Positions 11,444 through 17,335 of a stretch of DNA of 17,335 bases are shown one piece after another (position 1 is the first letter of the stretch; every line of letters starts with the position of its first letter). The stretch comes from CAYVAP01 sp964343195 (GTDB lineage Bacteria > Bacteroidota > Bacteroidia > J057), in assembly GCA_964343195.1 (NCBI GenBank), contig CAYFIR010000138.1:1-17335 (forward strand). Direction: 5' to 3'. Under the pieces are notes generated by a model. It worked only from the letters and a program-made list of their open reading frames with translations, searched no databases and was not told the origin of the DNA. Made by a program: the position numbers and the translations under genes.

Positions 11444-13669
11444 ATGATCTCTGCTCTTTTCTCAAAACCGTTTGTTCCCTGGCTGATCAGTATTGGAATG
11501 ATGCTGAGCATATTCAGAGGAGAATTATTAGCCCAGGATAACTTCCCCCCACCTGATACCCCGCAGGAAGTGCGGGCCATCCGTACACAGGAGGCCCTGC
11601 GCATTGACGGGCGACTGGATGAAATGTCCTGGAACCAGGTCGAGCCAGTTTCCGGCTTTTTCCGCACAGAACCGAGACAGGGCGGTGAATATCAACACCT
11701 TACGGAGGTACGCTTCCTTTATGACGACAAAAACCTCTACCTGGGAGCTTTTTGTGCCGATTCGATGGGACGCAAAGGGGTAAGAGCCCAGGACTTAAGG
11801 AGGGACTTCAACGCGGGAGAAAACGATGTCTTCGGCCTGGCCCTCGACCCGCAAAATCTGAAGCAGTACGCCGTGGCCTTTCTTACCACACCCTATGGTA
11901 ACCAACGTGATTTACAGGTCTTTAATGGCAACCAGCAAGACCAGGGATGGAATACCTTGTGGAAAGTGAGGTGCACCCGTACAGACTCTGGTTACTATGT
12001 CGAAATGGCCATTCCCTTTCAGTCGCTACGCTATGATGCAGTAGCGCCTGGGGAAGAGGTTGGCTGGGGCTTCACCCTGCTGCGTTATGCCCGTCGGGCA
12101 GGAGAGGAAACCGTTTTTCCCGCTATCCCTCAGGCTTTTAATCCCTACCGCATGACCTATGCCGCCCAGTTGACAGGGCTGGAGTTGCCCCCTCCCTCCG
12201 CCAATGTGCGCATCGAGCCCTACGGCCTTTACCAGTTTGAATCTCAGCAAAATGGGAGCGACCGAAGCCAGGGTCAGTCCTTCAAAGCAGGAGGCGACCT
12301 CAAATGGGCCATCGATCCCCGCACGGTAGTGGACCTGACCATCAACACCGATTTTGCCCAGGCCAATGTTGACCGGGCAGTCAATAACCTGGAGCGCTTC
12401 AACGTGTTTTTTCCGGAGCAACGCCAGTTTTTTCTGGAAAACTCCGGGCTATGGGCCGGGGGAAGTCAGCGGACTTTGCGACCCTTTTTCAGTCGCCGGA
12501 TCGGGCTACAGGGTGAATTCAATGCGGCACCGGCTCCCATCGACGTAGGGGTCCGCTACACCCAGCGTAGCGAGCAACAGGCCCTGGCGGGTCTCTATGT
12601 GCATCAGCGCGAAACCGACCAGTCTCAGGCCGCCAGTTTTGGTGTGATGCGGTATCAGCGAAACTATGGCCGTGAGAACAACTTCGGGGCCATGCTCACG
12701 CATCGACTGGATGAAAGGTCTGACAGCCTGGGCCTACCGCAGCAAAACAACAGCACCCTCACCGTGGATGGATTGATTCGCCCCAAAAGTGAGTGGACCA
12801 TCTCTTATATGCTCAGTGCCTCTCGTGACCATGAGGCACAAAACCAGGGCATAGCCGGACGCTTCTTTGCAGGCAACAACTCCAACAAATACTACGCGGG
12901 CTGGCTCACCACCTTCGTTGGGGCCGATTACAACCCTGAGATGGGGTTCGTTTTTCAGCGAGATGTCGTCCATCACAGCCCCGGCGGGTATTGGATCTGG
13001 CGCCCCAAGTCCTTGCCCTGGATTCGTCGCTGGGATCCTGGCGTCTTTGCCAATGTGTACCACGATGCCTCTCGCGGCCTGGGATTTCAGCAGGCCAATC
13101 TCTATATCTTTCCGGTTTACCTCATTTTCAGAGACGGAAGCTTCCTTGAATATTCCCTCTACCCTACCTGGCAGCGCATCGACTTTGACTTCGCCCCCCT
13201 CGGGATTCCCATCGCCCAGGGCGATTACTACTATCTGAAGCAAAGCATTAATTTTTATACTGACCAATCCCGAAAAATTAGCCTGCGGGGCAGGTACGAT
13301 TGGGGAGGTTTCTATGATGGGCGACGGCAGGAGGCCTTTATGGGACTTCGCTTTGCGCCCATTCCTCAGTTGGCACTGGATGCCAACTACGAATACAACC
13401 GGCTGCGGGGACTAGGCATAGCTGAGCAGAACCTTGACGTTCACCTTTACACCGCCGCCCTGCGGATGGCCTGGAACCCCCGCCTTCAGCTGTCCATTTT
13501 TTACCAATACAACTCTGTCGATGCCCAGGGACGCTGGAACCTGCGCGGGAGTTGGGAATACCAGCCTCTTTCATTTGTGTACCTGGTCTTTAATCAGAGC
13601 GACTGGATCGACCTGGATCGACGAGAACAGTCGCTGGTTTCCAAGATCAGTTGGGTGCGCCAGTTTTGA
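11444..13669 (+). CDS. DUF5916-type outer-membrane protein with CBM9-like N-terminal domain
   Basis: A 741-residue exported protein. A signal peptide ends near residue 30 (LLAQ). Residues about 42-215 form a carbohydrate-binding-module-9-like beta-sandwich: IRTQEALRIDGRLDEMSW (46-63) and VRFLYDDKNLYLGAFCADS (89-107) are the usual family blocks. The rest resembles DUF5916, with the INTDFAQANVD and FPEQRQFFLEN signature, then many amphipathic strands ending in VRQF, the terminal phenylalanine being typical of outer-membrane barrels. Its substrate is not known; relatives are often called membrane-associated hydrolases without evidence. It begins 33 bp after the second COG0523 stop on the same strand, so it may belong to the zinc unit, but no operator precedes it directly. 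ATG at 11444 gives a proper signal peptide. Confidence 0.88.
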   Translation: MISALFSKPFVPWLISIGMMLSIFRGELLAQDNFPPPDTPQEVRAIRTQEALRIDGRLDEMSWNQVEPVSGFFRTEPRQGGEYQHLTEVRFLYDDKNLYLGAFCADSMGRKGVRAQDLRRDFNAGENDVFGLALDPQNLKQYAVAFLTTPYGNQRDLQVFNGNQQDQGWNTLWKVRCTRTDSGYYVEMAIPFQSLRYDAVAPGEEVGWGFTLLRYARRAGEETVFPAIPQAFNPYRMTYAAQLTGLELPPPSANVRIEPYGLYQFESQQNGSDRSQGQSFKAGGDLKWAIDPRTVVDLTINTDFAQANVDRAVNNLERFNVFFPEQRQFFLENSGLWAGGSQRTLRPFFSRRIGLQGEFNAAPAPIDVGVRYTQRSEQQALAGLYVHQRETDQSQAASFGVMRYQRNYGRENNFGAMLTHRLDERSDSLGLPQQNNSTLTVDGLIRPKSEWTISYMLSASRDHEAQNQGIAGRFFAGNNSNKYYAGWLTTFVGADYNPEMGFVFQRDVVHHSPGGYWIWRPKSLPWIRRWDPGVFANVYHDASRGLGFQQANLYIFPVYLIFRDGSFLEYSLYPTWQRIDFDFAPLGIPIAQGDYYYLKQSINFYTDQSRKISLRGRYDWGGFYDGRRQEAFMGLRFAPIPQLALDANYEYNRLRGLGIAEQNLDVHLYTAALRMAWNPRLQLSIFYQYNSVDAQGRWNLRGSWEYQPLSFVYLVFNQSDWIDLDRREQSLVSKISWVRQF

Positions 13670-13886
13670 GGGGCACCGGGTATAGGCCAGTGGAAAGAAT
13701 TCGAAATCTTGTGCTGAGGACTATGACCGAGGCTGGCAGGGGGCCATGACTGTATTGAAATGGCGGGAGGAGGCTTTGCTCGACTGGGCAAGTAGGTGGA
13801 ATTGGCTCAGGAGCCATTGAGCAAACCGAAAGCAATTTGAGGTGTGGAGAAGTCGGGGGGTAGGACCGTTTTCACTTTGCGGGATT

Positions 13887-13981
13887 TTCACCCCCTAATT
13901 CCCCCTCAAGGGGGATTTCGCGTAGCGATAGAATCACCCTGCCCCGTCCGTTGGCCCCCTTGAGGGGGCCGCGGGGGTGAA
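13887..13981. repeat. GC-rich compound inverted repeat (MITE- or REP-like)
   Basis: The left arm (13887-13914) reads TTCACCCCC, five bases, then CCCCCTCAAGGGGG. The right arm (13955-13981) is its reverse complement with a four-base spacer, CCCCCTTGAGGGGG then GGGGGTGAA. Each arm also contains its own palindrome. About 40 bp of other sequence lies between them. This is a non-autonomous dispersed-repeat type; I see no transposase. The DNA from 13670 to 13886 shows no gene or other recognisable feature. Confidence 0.7.
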
Positions 13982-14053
13982 GAACATAGCACCAGAGGAA
14001 ATTAGACCTACACCCGACTTCTGTGAGCCAACCGATTAACCTCCAACAAATCG

Positions 14054-14061
14054 TATCTTTG
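14054..14061 (+). promoter_or_regulatory. -7 promoter element of the radical SAM gene
   Basis: TATCTTTG is an exact match to TAnnTTTG, ending 18 bp before the TTG start. This implies a short leader, roughly a dozen bases, and supports the TTG start. No palindromic Zur-like site is nearby, so this gene does not appear to belong to the zinc regulon. Confidence 0.5.
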
Positions 14062-14078
14062 CCGCAAATCCATCGCCT

Positions 14079-16250
14079 TTGTCCGACCTCCTCCTCATAA
14101 CGCCGCCCTTTACCCAACTCAATACGCCCTACCCCGCTACGGTGTACCTCAAGGGTTTTTTGAATACCCAAGACATCTCCAGCCAGCAGATGGACCTGGG
14201 GATCGAGGTGATCCTGTCGCTGTTCACGCCGGAAAATCTGGCGAAGGTATTTGAAGCGGGAAAAGACCAGCTCGCCACGCCCAACCTCCAGCGCATCTAC
14301 GCGCTGCGGGCCGATTACCTCAAGACCATCGACTCGGTCATTAGGTTTTTGCAGGGCAAACAGCCAAGCCTGGCCCGCTCCATTTGCAGTGAGAACTACC
14401 TCCCACAGGCGGTGCGCTTTGCCCAACTAGAAGACCTGGACTGGGCCTTTGGGAACATGGGCCTGCAAGACCGCGCCAAGCACCTCGCGACGCTCTACCT
14501 CGAAGACCTCTCGGACTTCATCGTGGCCTGCGTCGATCCGCACTTTGGATTCAGCCGCTACGCGGAACGACTGGGCCGCTCCGCCAATCACTTCGACGAG
14601 CTGCACGACGCCCTGATGGCGGAGCCTTCCTTCATTGACGAGCTTACGCTGGCGATCCTGAAGCAGCGCATGGAGGCCGTACAGCCCAAACTGGTCTGCT
14701 TTTCGGTGCCTTTTCCGGGCAATCTCTACAGCGCCTTTCGCTGTGCGCAGTTCATTCAGGGCGAATATCCAGAGGTCAGGGTCGCTATGGGCGGCGGCTT
14801 CGCCAACACCGAACTGCGCTCGGTGAGCGATCCACGGGTCTTCGACTTCTTTGACTACATCGCCCTCGACGATGGAGAATTGCCCATCGAGCTGCTGGCG
14901 GAGCAGGCGGTCAATGCTCCCGATACGCCGCAGCCAGACCAGTTCAAGCGGACCTTCTTGCGGCGCGAGGGCGAGGTGGTCTATTGGGACGGTTCTACCC
15001 GCCCCGAATATCCCCAAATTCAGGTCGGCACGCCCGACTACCGCGACCTGCCGCTGGACCGCTACCTGTCGGTGATCGAGGTCGCCAATCCCATGCACAG
15101 CCTCTGGAGCGATGGCCGCTGGAACAAGCTCACCATGGCCCACGGCTGCTACTGGGGCAAATGCACCTTTTGCGACACTTCGCTCGACTACATCCGCCGC
15201 TACGAGCCGCTGGCGGCCCGCCTGCTCGTGAACCGCATGGAGGAACTCATCGCCCAGACGGGCGAGTCGGGCTTTCACTTCGTGGACGAGGCCGCACCAC
15301 CCGCCCTCATGCGCGAGCTGGCGCTGGAGATCCTGCGCCGTGGCCTGACCGTGACCTGGTGGGCCAATATCCGCTTCGAAAAGCGCTTTACCCGCGACCT
15401 CTGCCTGCTGCTGTCTGCCTCGGGCTGCATTGCCGTTTCGGGTGGGCTGGAAGTGGCCTCGGACCGGCTGCTGGCCCTGATCGACAAGGGCGTAACCGTC
15501 GAGCAGGTGGCGCAGGTGACGCGCTTTTTCACCGAGGCGGGGATCATGGTGCACAGCTACCTGATGTATGGCTATCCCACGCAGACGGTGCAGGAGACGG
15601 TGGACAGCCTGGAGATGGTGCGGCAATTGTTTGAGGCGGGGGTGATGCAGTCGGGTTTCTGGCATCAGTTTGCGCTGACGGCGCACAGCCCCATCGGCCT
15701 GGAACCAGAGGCCTATGGGGTGATCCCCGAGCATCCGCCGATTTCCTTCGCGCAGAATGACGTGTATTTTGTGGACCAAACCGGCATCGACCACAGCCAG
15801 TTCAGCGAGGGGCTGCGAAAGTCGCTCTTCAACTACATGCACGGGGTGGGCTTCGGGCTGGACCTGCAGGAGTGGTTTGATTGCTACCTGCCACCCACGA
15901 CCATCGAGCCGGACTACATCGCCCAGTGCCTCGACGCCGATCCTTACCCCTTCCCCAAAGCCAACACCAAGGTGATCTGGATCGGCACCTGCTCCACCGA
16001 AATACAACATCGTGGCAAGACGCTCGCCCTCACCCTGCACGACAAACGCGAGTCGGTGGTGGTGGCGTTTCCCCTGGCTCAGGGACAATGGCTCGCCAGC
16101 CTCCTGGAGCGCATTGCTTTCCCACAGCACGAACCGATGAGCTTCGGCCAGCTACGCGAGGATTATGAGGCACAATTGACTGATTTTGAGGCGTTTTGGC
16201 GGTCGGAGGAAGTGGAGACGGTGAGGGAGTATGGGTTGTTGGGGTTGTGA
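14079..16250 (+). CDS. B12-binding-type radical SAM protein of unknown substrate
   Basis: A 723-residue protein. The start is TTG: the sequence LLLITPPFTQLNTPYPA (4-20) is characteristic of the N-terminus in this family, the first internal ATG would remove 37 residues including it, and an in-frame stop lies at 14037-14039 with no ATG or GTG after it. Residues about 200-290 resemble a cobalamin-binding Rossmann domain (KLVCFSVPFPGNLYSAF, MGGGFAN) without the DxHxxG motif, so base-off B12 binding is doubtful. The radical SAM core begins with GCYWGKCTFC, cysteines 357, 362 and 365, a CX4CX2C spacing instead of the common CX3CX2C. MYGYPTQT (near 497-504) follows in the core. Single gene with its own promoter. 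The reaction cannot be deduced; methylation, sulfur insertion or peptide maturation are all possible. Confidence 0.88.
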   Translation: MSDLLLITPPFTQLNTPYPATVYLKGFLNTQDISSQQMDLGIEVILSLFTPENLAKVFEAGKDQLATPNLQRIYALRADYLKTIDSVIRFLQGKQPSLARSICSENYLPQAVRFAQLEDLDWAFGNMGLQDRAKHLATLYLEDLSDFIVACVDPHFGFSRYAERLGRSANHFDELHDALMAEPSFIDELTLAILKQRMEAVQPKLVCFSVPFPGNLYSAFRCAQFIQGEYPEVRVAMGGGFANTELRSVSDPRVFDFFDYIALDDGELPIELLAEQAVNAPDTPQPDQFKRTFLRREGEVVYWDGSTRPEYPQIQVGTPDYRDLPLDRYLSVIEVANPMHSLWSDGRWNKLTMAHGCYWGKCTFCDTSLDYIRRYEPLAARLLVNRMEELIAQTGESGFHFVDEAAPPALMRELALEILRRGLTVTWWANIRFEKRFTRDLCLLLSASGCIAVSGGLEVASDRLLALIDKGVTVEQVAQVTRFFTEAGIMVHSYLMYGYPTQTVQETVDSLEMVRQLFEAGVMQSGFWHQFALTAHSPIGLEPEAYGVIPEHPPISFAQNDVYFVDQTGIDHSQFSEGLRKSLFNYMHGVGFGLDLQEWFDCYLPPTTIEPDYIAQCLDADPYPFPKANTKVIWIGTCSTEIQHRGKTLALTLHDKRESVVVAFPLAQGQWLASLLERIAFPQHEPMSFGQLREDYEAQLTDFEAFWRSEEVETVREYGLLGL

Positions 16251-16268
16251 ACTTGTTCCTAATAAGCT

Positions 16269-17288
16269 TCATTTTATACTAAAATCAATATACTTTTCTC
16301 TGAATCTACTTACCAATAGTTCAAATTCATCATAACTCTTCTCACTTTCAAACTGAAAATCAGCCTCTTTCATATATCTGAATATTGTTCTCATTTCATT
16401 TTTAATATCCCCACTTGATTTTCTTATTTGAAGCTCAGAAATCCCATTAAGAATGTACCAAAGAATATAAAAATCTTGGAACGACCTTCGAAAATATGTT
16501 GTTGCATTGCTTTTTAGAAGTAGCTCCAGTTCCATGTTACATTCTTCCTCGTTACCATTAGGAGATAACAACAATTTTAGGAAAAAAATAAAATTTGATA
16601 CTTTATCTATCGCTTGTATAAAAAGGTCACATGTAGAATCGTCTTGAGAACTATTTTCAAGAACTAAGGTGATTGAAGACTTATCAGCAATTCGGGCATT
16701 TATTCTATCTCCTTTCTGATAAATGTCTAGTGCTGTATTCCTATCCCTATCTTCAAGAAACTCTAAGTACGCGAGAGATGTATACATTTCTTCGTTCACC
16801 ATCCGATCTCGGTCAGTCACCCAGCCTCTTATTTTCCTGACATAAAACCAGCTAATATTCTCTCTTACATTTTTTCTTATAGGAATAATTATCTTTTGGG
16901 TCACCCATGAATTCCACATTTCGAACGAGTTTTGCCTAATTGGATAAGGCTTGTCATTCAACCTTATGAAAAGATCAATTGGATCGAAATTGGGATTCAA
17001 CTTCTCCTCGATTTCAACTAAAAATAATTCGAAATCTAAAATTTTATCCTTTTGGTCTTGAGATAGTTGTGAAAACTTCTTCTTATTTAAATCTAGAATC
17101 CTTAATCCGCGGAGAGAAAATTTGTGATTTCTTGTGGTAATACTCTTACCCTCTTTGTTTTTATACTCAGATCCGATAAATCCCAAAATTGTTAAAAGGC
17201 GCTGCTGCCCATCCACAACTTCTGAAACACCATTATCCCTTTTGTATATAAAAATTGGAGGTATCGGAATATCTAACAGAGAGGTTGT
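16269..17288 (-). CDS. DUF262-family protein, 5' end broken or incomplete
   Basis: The open frame reads SLLDIPIPPIFIYKR, then EVVDGQQRLLTILGF, the DGQQR signature of DUF262 (the GmrSD N-terminal domain type, ParB/Srx-like fold), and continues about 310 residues to FSIK. DUF262 proteins occur alone or in GmrSD-type modification-dependent restriction; the C-terminal DUF1524 nuclease is not apparent here. A GTG at 17216 could be called as start but falls inside the DGQQR motif, so it cannot be genuine. Codons remain open to 17288 and are then stopped by TAG at 17291-17289. The region is much more AT-rich than the rest of the window and probably acquired. It converges with the radical SAM gene. 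Whether it is functional is doubtful. Confidence 0.7.
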   Translation of the reverse strand, partial: TTSLLDIPIPPIFIYKRDNGVSEVVDGQQRLLTILGFIGSEYKNKEGKSITTRNHKFSLRGLRILDLNKKKFSQLSQDQKDKILDFELFLVEIEEKLNPNFDPIDLFIRLNDKPYPIRQNSFEMWNSWVTQKIIIPIRKNVRENISWFYVRKIRGWVTDRDRMVNEEMYTSLAYLEFLEDRDRNTALDIYQKGDRINARIADKSSITLVLENSSQDDSTCDLFIQAIDKVSNFIFFLKLLLSPNGNEEECNMELELLLKSNATTYFRRSFQDFYILWYILNGISELQIRKSSGDIKNEMRTIFRYMKEADFQFESEKSYDEFELLVSRFREKYIDFSIK

Positions 17289-17335
17289 CTAAAGTACCGA
17301 TTGAGTTTTCCTGATCAAACATGTGGTAATTCCAA
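17289..17335 (-). pseudogene. Remnant of the upstream coding part of the DUF262 gene, in other frames
   Basis: On the minus strand SGKLNR is readable at 17314-17297 in one frame and TLDNL at 17295-17281 in another, before LLDIPIPP continues in the main frame. Joined, these resemble the usual DUF262 run of Trp, Ser, several residues, Arg-Leu-Ile-x-Ser-Leu-Leu and IPIP. The codon in the Trp position is TGA (17317-17315). Two one-base shifts and one nonsense change explain it, either from true decay or from poor sequence at a contig end. Confidence 0.45.

Noticed and set aside
14427..16130. A 567-codon open frame on the minus strand opposite the radical SAM gene
   Set aside because: It mirrors GC-rich codons of the sense gene, has a His/Gln/Arg/Leu-rich composition without domains, and the sense frame has clear family motifs.
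1..17335. CRISPR arrays, tRNA or rRNA genes, insertion sequences, prophage genes
   Set aside because: The repeats present are few, non-periodic and mostly palindromic; I found no transposase or phage motif and no RNA-gene structure.

Overview
The window looks like a zinc-acquisition and zinc-allocation island from a Bacteroidota chromosome. Supporting this are SusC/CirA-type TonB receptor architecture with an N-terminal CarboxypepD_reg-like domain, DUF4625 and DUF5916 families, promoters of the TAnnTTTG type instead of a TATAAT box, and almost no Shine-Dalgarno signals. Saprospiria-like bacteria are my best guess below phylum, with low confidence. Most of the window is moderately GC-rich; the last ~1.1 kb (16260-17335) is clearly AT-rich.

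The unifying signal is a 19-bp palindrome, consensus TTTGCAACANTGTTGCAAA, found nine times (centres at 1173, 4398, 4437, 4545, 4583, 7051, 7089, 8287, 8325). Eight copies form four pairs whose centres are 38 or 39 bp apart. The sites lie only in front of genes that make sense for zinc starvation, so I read them as operators of a Fur-family regulator, most likely Zur; the regulator gene itself is not here. In several cases the palindrome overlaps the TAnnTTTG element, and the centre of the proximal site is usually 21-27 bp from the start codon, a geometry suited to direct repression.

Layout. 1-301: intergenic DNA with a diverged ~80-bp direct repeat. 302-1117 (-) DUF4625 lipoprotein, divergent from 1200-3680 (+) TonB receptor, with one operator between them. 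3681-3970: palindromic repeats and a terminator. 3971-4372 (-) His-rich lipoprotein, behind a pair of operators. 4536-5703 (+): a second operator pair, a ~240-nt leader with a possible small ORF, a His-rich lipoprotein and a secreted CxxC protein. 7028-5711 (-): MerC-like membrane protein followed by a second DUF4625 lipoprotein, with an operator pair that also faces a possible 48-residue ORF (7110-7256, +). 7328-8239 (+): thioredoxin-reductase-like flavoprotein without an operator. 8346-13669 (+): operator pair, COG0523 GTPase, DUF1826 protein, second COG0523 GTPase with an altered Walker A, and a DUF5916 outer-membrane protein. 14079-16250 (+): B12-binding-type radical SAM protein with a TTG start. 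17288-16269 (-): DUF262 protein with a broken 5' end.

Proposed working of the system (inference): under zinc shortage the repressor leaves its sites. The receptor would then import a zinc complex across the outer membrane, the His-rich and DUF4625 lipoproteins would bind or hand over metal at the envelope, the MerC-like protein would act at the inner membrane, and the COG0523 GTPases would deliver scarce zinc to client proteins, with DUF1826 as their unknown partner. No ABC importer of the ZnuABC type is present in the window. I saw no tRNA, rRNA, CRISPR array, transposase or phage gene.
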